Source: Bacteroidales bacterium
GTDB taxonomy: Bacteria; Bacteroidota; Bacteroidia; Bacteroidales; F082
Assembly (NCBI GenBank): GCA_017553625.1
Contig: JAFZKP010000028.1
Coordinates: 1 to 64,000, forward strand
Direction of reading: 5' to 3'
DNA length: 64,000 bases
The translations under genes and the position numbers were made by a program. This document shows positions 50,888-60,201 of this stretch, piece by piece. Positions within the stretch are counted from its first letter, which is position 1. Every line of letters begins with the position of its first letter. The notes below the pieces were generated by a model. The model searched no databases, was not told the origin of the DNA, and saw only the letters and a list, made by a program, of their open reading frames with translations.

Positions 50888-51640
50888 ATGAAACGTAACA
50901 TATTGATAATTACGATATTGTGTTTATTTGCAACTTTTTTATCTTGCAAGAAAGCCCCGCTTACTGTCGGTCCAATTGTGACTCAATCCAGAGAACTCCC
51001 CGATTTCAACGAATTGCGTATCTATGACAACATCAACCTGTCGCTTGTACGCTCCGACACCTGCTATATAGTAATAAAAACAGGCGGAAACATAATCGAT
51101 AACATCACAACAGACGTCAACTGCGGCGTTTTAAGTATCCATAACACAACAACTTTAAACTGGATTAGGCCATACGATTATGAACTGACTGCGACATTAT
51201 ACTTCAAAGACATAAAGAATCTCGTTTTCTCAGCTTCAGGCACACTTACAACAGAAAACAACTACACAGGACCATTAAACCCAGGCGATTACTATAACTT
51301 TGAAGTTGATGACGGCTCTGGCGATATCGACCTTAACATAAACAACTGCAACGACTTTCGTGTTGCCTACAAATTTGGTGTAAGCCGTCTCACTATTCAT
51401 GGTGAAAACAACACATGGCTTTCAATTTATAAGAAAAGCTATGGTATATTGGACGCTCAAGACTATGACGCTCAAGCAGTTGACATCTCAAACCACGCAC
51501 AAGGCGATTGTTACATCAACGCACACAAGATAATAAAAGCCCGCATCAACCACTGCGGCAATATATATTATAAAGGTGACCCGGATAGCATCCAAGTCAC
51601 CAAAGGCCCTTTTGCAAAAGGAGAACTCCTTCCCTTTTAG
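50888..51640 (+). CDS. DUF2807 (GIN domain) lipoprotein
   Basis: A 250-aa lipoprotein with the lipobox FLSC at about residues 17-20 (ATFLSC). The rest is a right-handed beta-helical domain of DUF2807 type, with FNELRIYDNINLSLVRSD, LVFSASGTL and DDGSGDIDLNINNC repeats. Such proteins sit in the periplasm or outer membrane; function unknown. The start codon lies 1 nt after the deacylase stop, so both are co-transcribed. The TAG stop opens octamer array 6. Confidence 0.88.
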   Translation: MKRNILIITILCLFATFLSCKKAPLTVGPIVTQSRELPDFNELRIYDNINLSLVRSDTCYIVIKTGGNIIDNITTDVNCGVLSIHNTTTLNWIRPYDYELTATLYFKDIKNLVFSASGTLTTENNYTGPLNPGDYYNFEVDDGSGDIDLNINNCNDFRVAYKFGVSRLTIHGENNTWLSIYKKSYGILDAQDYDAQAVDISNHAQGDCYINAHKIIKARINHCGNIYYKGDPDSIQVTKGPFAKGELLPF

Positions 51641-51712
51641 TTAATCAGTTAATCAGTTGTTCAGTTAAACTGACTAACTGACTAACTGACTAACTGAACA
51701 ACTGATCAACTT
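51639..51712. repeat. YAACTGAY octamer array 6, inverted halves
   Basis: The left part (51639-51667) carries the repeat in minus orientation (AGTTAATCAGTTGTTCAGTT), the right part (51668-51712) in plus orientation. The last 21 nt of the left arm match the reverse complement of the right arm's end at 20 of 21 positions. It can fold into a long hairpin between the convergent lipoprotein and proS genes. Confidence 0.88.
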
Positions 51713-51715
51713 AGT

Positions 51716-53188
51716 TTAGTATGCTTTAGCGAATATCACTCTTCTCTTCGAAGGTTTTCCTGAGAATACGTCAACACCGTCTTCGTAGTCGTCGTCAAGC
51801 GGGATACAGCGCAATGTTGCCTTTGTCTCTTCCTTGATGGCGAGCTCTGTCTCTGTAGTGCCATCCCAATGAGCATAAGCGAATCCGCCGTTTTCAATCA
51901 CCTGTTTGAACTCATCCCAAGTGTCGACGCGGTGTGTGTTAGCCTTGCGATATTCAAGAGCTCTGTTGTACAAGCTATTCTGAATCTCATCGAGTAAACC
52001 AAGAATGTGGTCTTCCATCTCAGCCTCTGAAATCGACTGTTTTGTCAATGTGTCGCGGCGAGCAATCTCAACGGTCTGATTCTCAACGTCGCGTGAACCT
52101 GCTGCGAGACGTACCGGCACGCCCTTCATCTCCCATTCAGCGAATTTGAAACCAGGCTTCTGAGTGTCGCGGTCGTCGAATTTCACTCTAAGTCCCTTGG
52201 CTTCAAGACGTTGCTTCATCTGGTTGCAGTAATCGAGAACAGTCTGTTGCTGGTCGTCTGTCTTGTAGATAGGAACGATAACCACCTCGATTGGAGCGAC
52301 CTTTGGAGGCAGCACGAGACCGTTGTCATCAGAATGAGCCATAATCAAAGCGCCCATCAAACGAGTTGAAACGCCCCATGATGTTGCCCAAACGTACTCG
52401 AGTTTGTTCTCCTTATTAAGATATTTCACGTCAAACGCCTTGGCGAAGTTCTGTCCGAGGAAGTGCGAAGTGCCAGCCTGCAATGCCTTGCCGTCCTGCA
52501 TCATAGCCTCGATACAGAATGTCTCGACAGCACCTGCAAAACGCTCGTTAGCCGATTTTATACCGCGTATAACAGGAACTGCCATGTATTTCTCGGCAAA
52601 GTCAGCGTAAACGCCCAGCATTTTCTCGGCTTCAGCCATAGCCTCTTCACGTGTTGCGTGAGCGGTATGACCTTCCTGCCACAGGAACTCAGCCGTGCGG
52701 AGGAACAGACGTGTACGCATCTCCCAACGCACCACGTTAGCCCACTGGTTGCACAAAATCGGGAGGTCACGGTAACTCTTTATCCAGTTGCGATATGTGT
52801 CCCAAATGATTGTCTCAGATGTAGGACGCACTATCAGTTCCTCTTCCAATTTTGCCTCAGGGTCAACGACAACGCCTGGTCCGTCTGGATTTTTCATAAG
52901 GCGGTAATGTGTAACGACAGCGCATTCCTTGGCGAAACCCTCAACGTGGCTCGCTTCCTTGCTGAAGAAACTCTTCGGGATGAAAAGTGGGAAATATGCG
53001 TTTACGTGACCTGTATCCTTAAACATCTTGTCGAGAGCGTCATGCATGAACTCCCAAATAGCATATCCGTAAGGCTTTATCACCATACAACCCCTAACAG
53101 CAGAACCCTCTGCCAACTCAGCTTTATTCACAATATCATTATACCATTGCGAATAATTTTCTTGACGTGTTGTAATTTCTTTTGCCAT
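51716..53188 (-). CDS. proS: Prolyl-tRNA synthetase (archaeal/eukaryal type)
   Basis: Charges tRNA-Pro. The 490-aa protein lacks the editing insertion of the E. coli type and has the extended C-terminal zinc-less domain of type 3 enzymes. It has class II motif 2 [18 protein letters not shown] near residue 140, [16 protein letters not shown] near 245, motif 3 [12 protein letters not shown] near 285, and an anticodon-binding domain (about 300-400) before the tail ending in KAY. The ATG at 53188 is the start; an upstream frame extension is not supported. A TAATTTTG box lies at 53231-53238. Confidence 0.96.
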   Translation of the reverse strand: MAKEITTRQENYSQWYNDIVNKAELAEGSAVRGCMVIKPYGYAIWEFMHDALDKMFKDTGHVNAYFPLFIPKSFFSKEASHVEGFAKECAVVTHYRLMKNPDGPGVVVDPEAKLEEELIVRPTSETIIWDTYRNWIKSYRDLPILCNQWANVVRWEMRTRLFLRTAEFLWQEGHTAHATREEAMAEAEKMLGVYADFAEKYMAVPVIRGIKSANERFAGAVETFCIEAMMQDGKALQAGTSHFLGQNFAKAFDVKYLNKENKLEYVWATSWGVSTRLMGALIMAHSDDNGLVLPPKVAPIEVVIVPIYKTDDQQQTVLDYCNQMKQRLEAKGLRVKFDDRDTQKPGFKFAEWEMKGVPVRLAAGSRDVENQTVEIARRDTLTKQSISEAEMEDHILGLLDEIQNSLYNRALEYRKANTHRVDTWDEFKQVIENGGFAYAHWDGTTETELAIKEETKATLRCIPLDDDYEDGVDVFSGKPSKRRVIFAKAY

Positions 53189-53230
53189 TTCTAAAAGTTT
53201 GGTACGATTTTTGTTACAATTTTGAGTGTG

Positions 53231-53238
53231 CAAAATTA
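53231..53238 (-). promoter_or_regulatory. -7 box for proS
   Basis: The reverse strand reads TAATTTTGCACA, about 43 nt before the ATG at 53188. Confidence 0.5.
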
Positions 53239-53277
53239 CAAAAATTTTTGCAACTTAATAATAAAAAGTGAATAATT

Positions 53278-54264
53278 ATGAAACGAATCATCATTTTCAT
53301 CGTGGCTGCAATTCCATTCATAACAGCCTGTGCATCAAGCAGTAACGTCATCAATGACGATGCTTATTACTCACCATACGACAAAGATTCGCAAAACGAC
53401 AAAACGCTGGTGACATCAAATTACGGCTATTTTGATTCCAACACAGTGAAAAGCGGAACAGTGAAAATATATAAAGAATACACCACGACCGACAGCATAG
53501 AAAGAGTTGTGGACACTGTTTACATCATTGAGGAAACCCCCGACACACATGTAACCGTTGAAATCGGCGCCGGCTTCGGAATAGGATACGGCTGGCCATA
53601 TTACAATTATTACTATGGCTGGGACCCCTTCTGGTATCGCTGGAGCCCATACTGGTCGTACAGCAATTACTACTGGGGTTCGTATTGGAGCTCATATTGG
53701 GATCCATATTGGAGTTGGGGCGGTTATTACCCATATCACCCGCATCACCCACACCACCCACACCACCCACATCATCCAGTAACGCCTTATTATACACAGA
53801 GTTACAACAACAGCCATCACGGAGCCATTCATCGTGGCGGCAGTGGTTTTAACAATGATAACAGCAGACCTGCACAGACAGCGGCAAGACCGTCGCAATC
53901 GACAAGACCGACTCAATCAACCAACAGACCTGCTCAGACAACGAGACCAGCTCAAACGACAAGACCTCAGACACAGACTACAAGACCTACTCAAACCACG
54001 AGACCAACCCAGACTACAAGACCTCAGACACAGAGCAAGACATACACTCCTGCCAATTCAAACCGTCAGACACGTTCAAGTTCTGAATATGTGCGCCCTA
54101 ACAGCAACACAAGACCGACACAGACTACAAGACCGAACAGCAGCGTCAACACACCAAGAAGCAGTAGCAGCTCATCACGCAGTAGCGGCAGTTACAGCGG
54201 TGGAAGCAGAAGCTCCAGCGGTTCAGCAGGCGGCGGTTCTCGCAGCGGTGGCGGAAGAAGATAA
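53278..54264 (+). CDS. Low-complexity lipoprotein (Tyr/Trp, His-Pro and TTRP repeats)
   Basis: A 328-aa lipoprotein with lipobox FITAC near residue 15-19. The ordered part (about 20-100) ends in an ETPDTHVTVEIG strand. Then come a Tyr/Trp/Gly segment (about 100-155, WPYYNYYYGWDPFWYRWSPY), a His-Pro run (HPHHPHHPHHPHHP near 156-170), repeated TTRPxQ units from about 200 to 270, and a Ser/Gly/Arg tail. The His run could bind metals. The TTRPTQ repeat suggests an extended, Thr-rich surface stalk. Function unknown; similar lipoproteins exist in Bacteroidetes. Confidence 0.82.
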   Translation: MKRIIIFIVAAIPFITACASSSNVINDDAYYSPYDKDSQNDKTLVTSNYGYFDSNTVKSGTVKIYKEYTTTDSIERVVDTVYIIEETPDTHVTVEIGAGFGIGYGWPYYNYYYGWDPFWYRWSPYWSYSNYYWGSYWSSYWDPYWSWGGYYPYHPHHPHHPHHPHHPVTPYYTQSYNNSHHGAIHRGGSGFNNDNSRPAQTAARPSQSTRPTQSTNRPAQTTRPAQTTRPQTQTTRPTQTTRPTQTTRPQTQSKTYTPANSNRQTRSSSEYVRPNSNTRPTQTTRPNSSVNTPRSSSSSSRSSGSYSGGSRSSSGSAGGGSRSGGGRR

Positions 54265-54269
54265 TTACA

Positions 54270-54366
54270 AGTTAGCCAGTTAATCAGTTAGTCAGTTAAT
54301 CAGTTGTTTAATTTACGGACTAACTGACTAACTGACTAACTGAACAACTGAATAACTGATTAACTA
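54270..54366. repeat. YAACTGAY octamer array 7, inverted halves
   Basis: The left part (54270-54311) has the minus orientation with GTTAGTCAGTTAATCAGTTG and the right part (54317-54366) the plus orientation with TAACTGACTAACTGAACAAC. Together they form a large imperfect hairpin between two rightward genes. Confidence 0.85.
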
Positions 54367-54383
54367 ATAACAACCATACTACT

Positions 54384-55865
54384 ATGAAAAAGTTCTTATT
54401 AACAATCGCGATATTAGCCCCAATGTTTGCTTGGGCTCAGACAGAAAACGACATGCTCGACTTCTCAACGGTCTATTACCAGGGAACGGCAAAGAGCGCC
54501 GCAATGGGCAACGCCATGGGCGCCGTCGGCTCCGACTTTTCGGCAATAACAATAAACCCCGCAGGTTTAGGACTCTTCAGGAAATCGTATGTCATCTGGA
54601 CTCCTGAGTTCTACTCCATCTCGACGGAATCAAAATACAAGGGAAGCACTGGAGAAGACCGCACTTTCAAAGTGCCGATGAACAATATCGGGCTCTCCTG
54701 GACACAAGAGATAAACGACGGATCGCTTACGAGCGTCAGCTTCGCATTGGGAATAAACAAGTTAAACAACTTCACATTTGATTCTTACGTAAAAGGCGAC
54801 AACCCCAACACCTCGCTTGTATACGCCTACGGAACCGAGATTGACGAAAACGGAATCACTTCTGTAAACGCTTTGGAAAACTACTCGCCCAATCAAATAT
54901 ATCCGTTATATCAAACATACGTCATCGACACCATAAATCAAGATGGCTGCTACACATGGGTTCCATGCGGAGGCATCAACCAGCAATACGGTGTGTCGAA
55001 ACGAGGTACGGCAAAGGAGTTCTCATTCGCTACAGGCTTCAATTTCAATGAGAAATTCTTCCTCGGAATGTCGCTTAACGTCCCATATTTCGACAAAAAC
55101 ACAACCACAGAATACAAGGAAAAGAACCTTAACTCAGGCGATTTCAACAATTGGAGCCAGACGGAATACATAAAGAATTCAGGTTACGGCATAAACGCCA
55201 AGATTGGCGCCATTGTTTATCCTGCAAAATGGTTGAGACTCGGTGCCGCCTTCCACACACCTTCTTTATATAGGGTCACAGAAAGCTGGTATACAGAAAC
55301 CCGTTCCTCGATGTCTTTTGGCAATTTCAGCTATGAATCGCCAACAGGCACCTACAATTACACCGTGACCACCCCGTTACGTCTGAACGCCAGTGCCGCC
55401 TTCATATTCGGCAACTTCGGAATGATTACCGGCGACTACGAATACGTCGATTACAGCAAGATGCGTGCATCAAGCCACGACTTCGATTATTCCAACCTCA
55501 ACGACTTTATCCGCGACATGTACAAAGCCTCGTCAAACATCAGAATAGGAACGGAATGGCGTTGGCAGACACTCGCTTTCAGAGCAGGTTACGTCATCTA
55601 CGGAAGTCCGTTCGGCTTTGACAAAGAGAATTTGAAAACAACGTCTTATTCATGCGGTTTCGGCTACACTTACCATAACTTCACAATCGACTTGGCATAC
55701 GTCTTGAGCCAGCGGAACAACAACTATGACTTATATTCAAAGTATACGTTTTATCCGGCATATTACCAGAATTCAAACAACGAATGGGTAACTGACGAGA
55801 CAAAAGTAAAAGAGACGACTAACATCAATCAGGTAGTCATCTCTTTCAAGCTCAGATTAGACTGA
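54384..55865 (+). CDS. OmpP1/FadL-like outer-membrane protein
   Basis: A 493-aa beta-barrel. The signal peptide is residues 1-19 (APMFAWAQ). The FadL-family plug region follows, with YYQGTAKSAAMGNAMGAVGSDFSAITINPAGLG near residue 30, as in OmpP1 proteins. The rest alternates aromatic-edged strands ending in VVISFKLRLD, a C-terminal strand with an acceptable BAM signal. The fold imports hydrophobic molecules; the ligand is not known. It converges with the zinc-ribbon gene 6 nt away. Confidence 0.9.
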   Translation: MKKFLLTIAILAPMFAWAQTENDMLDFSTVYYQGTAKSAAMGNAMGAVGSDFSAITINPAGLGLFRKSYVIWTPEFYSISTESKYKGSTGEDRTFKVPMNNIGLSWTQEINDGSLTSVSFALGINKLNNFTFDSYVKGDNPNTSLVYAYGTEIDENGITSVNALENYSPNQIYPLYQTYVIDTINQDGCYTWVPCGGINQQYGVSKRGTAKEFSFATGFNFNEKFFLGMSLNVPYFDKNTTTEYKEKNLNSGDFNNWSQTEYIKNSGYGINAKIGAIVYPAKWLRLGAAFHTPSLYRVTESWYTETRSSMSFGNFSYESPTGTYNYTVTTPLRLNASAAFIFGNFGMITGDYEYVDYSKMRASSHDFDYSNLNDFIRDMYKASSNIRIGTEWRWQTLAFRAGYVIYGSPFGFDKENLKTTSYSCGFGYTYHNFTIDLAYVLSQRNNNYDLYSKYTFYPAYYQNSNNEWVTDETKVKETTNINQVVISFKLRLD

Positions 55866-55870
55866 TAAAA

Positions 55871-56662
55871 TCAGTTGTTCTTAGCGTTGTACTGGTCGAT
55901 GATGTCTTGGTCAACCAAGATGCGGCCGCAGTATTCGCACACGATGATCTTCTTGTGGATACGAATATCGAGCTGGTGTTGTGGCGGGATTTTGTTGAAG
56001 CATCCGCCGCAGGCATCACGCTCGATTTGGACGACTGCCAAACCGTTTCTCGCACCTTTTCTGATACGTTTGTAAGCGGCAAGGAGACGATCCTCAATCA
56101 AAGCCTCGCTTTCCTTTGATTTCTCAACAAGTTCGCGTTCCTCTTTCTCTGTTTCCTCAACAATCGAGTTAAGTTCAGACTGTTTCACAACGAGGTCGTT
56201 CTTACGTTCCTCAAGTTTCTTCTCTGTTGATTCCAGACCAGCCTTGATATCTTCAATCTTCACTGTCGCATCTTTGATTCTCTTTTCGCAAAGCTGAATC
56301 TCAAGTGACTGGTATTCAGTCTCTTTTGTCAAAGAATCATATTCACGGCTGTTACGTACGTTATTCTGCTGTTCCTCATATTTCTTAATCAAAGCCTGTG
56401 TTTCCTTGATTTTGATTTTGTAGTTTGTAACGTCAGTGTTGAATTTCTTCAGGTCCTCGTTGTAGTGTCCGATACGAGTTTCAAGACCTGCCACTTCGTC
56501 TTCAAGGTCTTGCACTGCTTCTGGAAGCTCGCCACGCACGATGCGAATCTTATCTATTTTAGAATCAATCTGTTGCAATGTGTAGAGTGCAACCAATTTT
56601 TTTTCAACGGTAATTTCAATCTGTTCTTCTTCGTTGAGTCTATTTTCCTGATTATCAGCCAT
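55871..56662 (-). CDS. Coiled-coil protein with C4 zinc ribbon (CdsZ-like)
   Basis: A 263-aa cytoplasmic protein. Residues about 20-190 form a long antiparallel coiled coil rich in Glu and Lys. The C-terminus has a C4 zinc ribbon, with Cys pairs CGGC (near 218-221) and CEYC (near 240-243), in the zf-RING_7/CdsZ family. Such proteins occur beside Nif3 homologues, as here: the Nif3 gene is 18 nt upstream on the same strand. The family is thought to bind nucleic acid or assist in protein turnover; its role is not proven. Confidence 0.88.
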   Translation of the reverse strand: MADNQENRLNEEEQIEITVEKKLVALYTLQQIDSKIDKIRIVRGELPEAVQDLEDEVAGLETRIGHYNEDLKKFNTDVTNYKIKIKETQALIKKYEEQQNNVRNSREYDSLTKETEYQSLEIQLCEKRIKDATVKIEDIKAGLESTEKKLEERKNDLVVKQSELNSIVEETEKEERELVEKSKESEALIEDRLLAAYKRIRKGARNGLAVVQIERDACGGCFNKIPPQHQLDIRIHKKIIVCEYCGRILVDQDIIDQYNAKNN

Positions 56663-56679
56663 TTATGTAAATTTTAGTA

Positions 56680-57474
56680 TTATACAAAATAATTTATCGA
56701 GTTAGTTTTAACCCTCGAAATTGAAACTGCAAAGTTACAAAATTTTTTAATAATAACATCAGCAATTAATTCTTTTGTAAATTGTTCCGTTTCATAATGC
56801 CCCGCATCGACCAGTAAGAGACGTCCGTCGGCATTGAAAAAGTCATGGTATTTAACATCTGCGGTAACGTAAGCGTCTGCATTACAACGTTTTACATTAT
56901 CAAGCAAGAAGAATCCCGAGCCGCCGCACACAGCGACTTTTTTAATTTTCTTACCTAAAAAATCAGAATGACGCAGTGCTGAGGCACCAAGATTTTTCTT
57001 CACCATGGCAAGAAAATCTTTTTCATCTAACGCTTCATCAAGATAACCGACCATGCCGCCGCCCGTAACGACATCCTCTTCAACTTTCATCGGTTCAAGC
57101 ACCTCAAGGTTCTTGACTCCAAGCTTGTCGGCGAGCCACTTGCTCACTCCAAGATAGCTGTTGTCGAGATTGGTATGCATACAAGCGATTGCCACGTCAT
57201 TTTTTATCGCTTTGATTATAGTCCTCTCAATGGTGTTTTCAGGCAGCAGATGTTTCAAAGGCTTATATATCACCGGATGATGGCTGATTACAAGATGGAA
57301 GCCGTTTTCAACAGCCTCGTCAATCACAGATTCTGTAACGTCAAGCGTCACCAAAGCTTTATCAATCAGCATATTAGCATCCCCGACCAACAAGCCGGCG
57401 TTATCCCACGACTCCTGCCAATGAAGCGGAGCCATTTCGGTAATACAACCTAAAATCTCACTAATTTTATACAT
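56680..57474 (-). CDS. Nif3-like dinuclear metal-centre protein
   Basis: A 264-aa protein of the Nif3/DUF34 family. It has SWDNAGLLVG near residue 25, SHHPVIYKPLK near 65 and MHTNLDN near 100 as metal-binding motifs, the MVKKNLGAS region in the middle and AYVTADVKYHDFF near 210 in the C-terminal half. It probably forms a hexameric toroid with two metals per subunit. I choose the ATG at 57474; a TTG two codons upstream also exists. It forms an operon with the zinc-ribbon gene. Function unresolved across bacteria. Confidence 0.93.
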   Translation of the reverse strand: MYKISEILGCITEMAPLHWQESWDNAGLLVGDANMLIDKALVTLDVTESVIDEAVENGFHLVISHHPVIYKPLKHLLPENTIERTIIKAIKNDVAIACMHTNLDNSYLGVSKWLADKLGVKNLEVLEPMKVEEDVVTGGGMVGYLDEALDEKDFLAMVKKNLGASALRHSDFLGKKIKKVAVCGGSGFFLLDNVKRCNADAYVTADVKYHDFFNADGRLLLVDAGHYETEQFTKELIADVIIKKFCNFAVSISRVKTNSINYFV

Positions 57475-57541
57475 TTTCAAAATTTTTCGCTAAATTAATA
57501 TTTTTTTTTATAATAATGGAGTTTTTTTCAATAATATTTTG

Positions 57542-57549
57542 TATATTTG
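57542..57549 (+). promoter_or_regulatory. -7 box for lpxK operon
   Basis: TATATTTG, 29 nt before the lpxK ATG at 57579. Confidence 0.6.
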
Positions 57550-57578
57550 TACGCTATTATCAAAGTTAAAATAATCCG

Positions 57579-58628
57579 ATGAAAGCATTGCTTGCACCGT
57601 TGTCATGGCTGTATGGGCTTGTGTTGCTGGTTCGACACAAGCTATACGATTGGAGGATATTGAAATCGAAATGTTTCAGTGTCCCTACAATTTGTGTGGG
57701 CAATCTTTCGCTTGGCGGGACAGGCAAGACACCACACACCGAATATTTGATAAGATTGCTTCAAGACAGATGCAACGTGGCGGTTTTAAGTCGCGGTTAC
57801 GGCAGAAAAACCAAAGGTTTTGTTATGGCAAACGAAAACACCACCGCCAATGAAATCGGTGACGAGCCTCTGCAATACCGCATGAAATTCGACAACATCA
57901 CCGTGGCTGTCGATGAAAACCGTCCAGATGGGGTCGGCAAGCTGATGCGTTTGGACAAAACCCCCGATGTGATTCTTTTAGACGACGCCTATCAGCACAG
58001 AAGAATCAAGCCCGGGATGAATATCCTGCTGACAGAATATTACAGCCTTTACAAGAAAGACAGACTTGTCCCCGCCGGAAAACTGCGTGACATCAAATAT
58101 GCGGCACACCGCGCGGACATAATCATCGTGACAAAATCGCCGAAAGTCCTGATTCCATACGCAAAACGGGAAATAGTGTCGCTGATTAAGCCGCGTCCGT
58201 ACCAGAACCTGTTTTTCACTTACATAGATTTCAAGGAACTCTATCCCGTTAACGACACCGCTAAAGAGATTTCTATTGGAAAAGTGAAATCCATTTACCT
58301 TTTCTGCGGAATCGCAAATCCGCAGCCTCTTGAGGAATATCTCAAAAGGAAATACAACACTGTGATTATCAACTATTTCAGCGACCATCACAGCTTCAGC
58401 GACAAAGACATTGACAGCATTCTCGATGGCTATGAAAACACCATCGGAAGCAATAAGATAATTGTAACAACCGAAAAAGATTTAATGCGATTGATTAACT
58501 CTTCTTACCTTGGCAGATTTAACAACACGCCTCTATTCACCATTCCGATTGAGGTAGGTTTTAATGACAAAGAAGAAGAAAACAATTTTAATAATTTAGT
58601 ACTTAATTATGTTGGAAAAAATTCTTGA
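57579..58628 (+). CDS. lpxK: Tetraacyldisaccharide 4'-kinase
   Basis: Adds the 4'-phosphate in lipid A biosynthesis (disaccharide 1-phosphate plus ATP), at the inner membrane. The 349-aa protein has an N-terminal membrane-associated segment (about 5-20) and an unusual Walker A, GNLSLGGTGKTPHTEYL at 41-57, as in LpxK. DDAYQHRRI near 132 is the conserved DDGFQH-type catalytic motif. Its 3' end overlaps the purine nucleoside phosphorylase start by 20 nt. Confidence 0.95.
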   Translation: MKALLAPLSWLYGLVLLVRHKLYDWRILKSKCFSVPTICVGNLSLGGTGKTPHTEYLIRLLQDRCNVAVLSRGYGRKTKGFVMANENTTANEIGDEPLQYRMKFDNITVAVDENRPDGVGKLMRLDKTPDVILLDDAYQHRRIKPGMNILLTEYYSLYKKDRLVPAGKLRDIKYAAHRADIIIVTKSPKVLIPYAKREIVSLIKPRPYQNLFFTYIDFKELYPVNDTAKEISIGKVKSIYLFCGIANPQPLEEYLKRKYNTVIINYFSDHHSFSDKDIDSILDGYENTIGSNKIIVTTEKDLMRLINSSYLGRFNNTPLFTIPIEVGFNDKEEENNFNNLVLNYVGKNS

Positions 58629-59436
58629 GACAGTAGATTTTATCAAATCGAAGACAAACGGTTTTGAGCCAGAAGTTGGTATTGTGTTAGGCTCAGGACT
58701 TGGCGGATTAGTAAATGTTATTGACACTCAATACTCTATCCCTTATTCTGAAATTCCGAATTTCCCGGTTTCGACAGTGGCAGGTCATCAGGGCAAGCTT
58801 ATTTTAGGAACCTTGAGCGGCAGGAAAGTCGTTGCGATGCAGGGCAGATTCCATTATTATGAAGGCTACAGCACAAAAGAAGTAACATTCCCGATAAGAG
58901 TGCTTAAATATCTGGGAATCAAGTTGTTAGTGCTTTCAAATGCGAGTGGTGGCATCAATCCGGATTTCAGAGTGAGCGACATCATGTTCATCACCGACCA
59001 CATCAACCTGTTGCCTAACCCGTTGATTGGCAAGAATGACGACAGAATCGGAACACGTTTCCCAGAAATGAGCGAGGCATACAACAAAAACGTGCTTGCT
59101 TTTGCAGACAAAATCGCCCACGAGCTGAAAATCAAGGTGCAACACGGCGTTTACGTCGGCGACACAGGTCCATGTTACGAGACTCCTGCGGAATACAACT
59201 ACTACCGCATCATAGGCGGCGACTGCGTGGGAATGTCGACAGTGCCTGAGGTCATCATCGCACGCCACTGCGGACTGCCTGTTTTTGCCATGTCAATCAT
59301 CACCGACCTTGGCGGAAAGGACATCGCAGTACAGGTGACACACGAGGAAGTCATCAACGCCGCCAACGTGGCAGAGCCCAAGATGACTGCCATCTTGAAG
59401 GAGATGTTGAAACGCTTGGACGAGATAAAATTCTGA
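58609..59436 (+). CDS. Purine nucleoside phosphorylase (trimeric type)
   Basis: Splits inosine, guanosine and their deoxy forms with phosphate into base and (deoxy)ribose 1-phosphate. The 275-aa protein belongs to the trimeric, human-PNP-like family. GIVLGSGLGGL near residue 26 and VAGHQGKL near 60 bind phosphate, and VLSNASGGIN near 105, with CYETPAEY near 185, contribute to the base site. The overlap with lpxK couples its translation to a lipid A gene, and lpxH follows 15 nt later, so a nucleotide salvage gene sits inside a lipid A operon. Confidence 0.93.
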   Translation: MLEKILETVDFIKSKTNGFEPEVGIVLGSGLGGLVNVIDTQYSIPYSEIPNFPVSTVAGHQGKLILGTLSGRKVVAMQGRFHYYEGYSTKEVTFPIRVLKYLGIKLLVLSNASGGINPDFRVSDIMFITDHINLLPNPLIGKNDDRIGTRFPEMSEAYNKNVLAFADKIAHELKIKVQHGVYVGDTGPCYETPAEYNYYRIIGGDCVGMSTVPEVIIARHCGLPVFAMSIITDLGGKDIAVQVTHEEVINAANVAEPKMTAILKEMLKRLDEIKF

Positions 59437-59451
59437 TAACCAATCATTAAG

Positions 59452-60201
59452 ATGATTTATTTCGTCACAGATTTTCATCTTGGAGTCCCCACTTTGGAAG
59501 ACAGCCAAAGACGCGAGAAAAAGCTCCTCCAATTCCTTGATTCCATAAAAGAATCATGCGAGGAGTTGTTTCTGATGGGCGATTTGTTTGATTTCTGGTA
59601 CGAATACAAGACAGTTGTCCCGCGCGGACATGTGAGGCTGCTCGGCAAGCTTGCAGACTTCATCGACAGCGGCATTCCAGTGCATCTTTTTGCGGGCAAC
59701 CACGACTTGTGGACGTTCTCTTATCTGCAAGAAGAGATTGGTATTCAAGTACATAGAGAGCCAGAGGTTATGACGCTCAAAGGCAAGAAATTCTTCCTCG
59801 TACATGGTGACGGACGCGGTGACGGCGACGGCGGTTACAAGTTTTTGAAAAGCGTGTTTGAAAACAAGTTCCTGCAATGGTGCTTCCGTCATGTACATCC
59901 AGATTTCGGAATAAAAGTGGCTTTGAAATGGTCTCATAATCACAGGGTTAAGAAGTTAAAGAAAGAATCGGAAGGGAATTTCTATAATGATGTTGAGAAC
60001 ACGAGGCTTTACAAATACGCTATGGCGGAGCTGCAGAAAGACCCGACGATTGATTTCTTCGTGTTCGGACACCAGCACAAGCCGATGCAGTATAAAACCG
60101 GCGAGCATGCGGTGACGACGGTGGTCGGCAACTGGATTTGGGACTATACGTATGCGGTGTTTGATGGCGAAACGATGGTGTTGAAAAAGTTTGGAGTTTG
60201 A
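59452..60201 (+). CDS. lpxH: UDP-2,3-diacylglucosamine diphosphatase (LpxH-like)
   Basis: Calcineurin-like phosphoesterase that releases UMP to make lipid X in lipid A synthesis. All metal-binding motifs are visible: DFHLG (residues 6-10), GDLFDFW near 43, GNHD near 82, HGDG near 119 and GHQHKP near 204. The 249-aa length fits. It is the third gene of the lpxK operon. It ends in GTT-rich DNA that runs into a heptamer/octamer repeat tract. Assignment as LpxH rather than another family phosphatase rests on the operon and motifs. Confidence 0.9.
   Translation: MIYFVTDFHLGVPTLEDSQRREKKLLQFLDSIKESCEELFLMGDLFDFWYEYKTVVPRGHVRLLGKLADFIDSGIPVHLFAGNHDLWTFSYLQEEIGIQVHREPEVMTLKGKKFFLVHGDGRGDGDGGYKFLKSVFENKFLQWCFRHVHPDFGIKVALKWSHNHRVKKLKKESEGNFYNDVENTRLYKYAMAELQKDPTIDFFVFGHQHKPMQYKTGEHAVTTVVGNWIWDYTYAVFDGETMVLKKFGV

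Noticed and set aside
20664..54366. CRISPR array suggested by the regular octamer tracts
   Set aside because: The repeat unit is 8 bp without spacers, and no cas genes are present.
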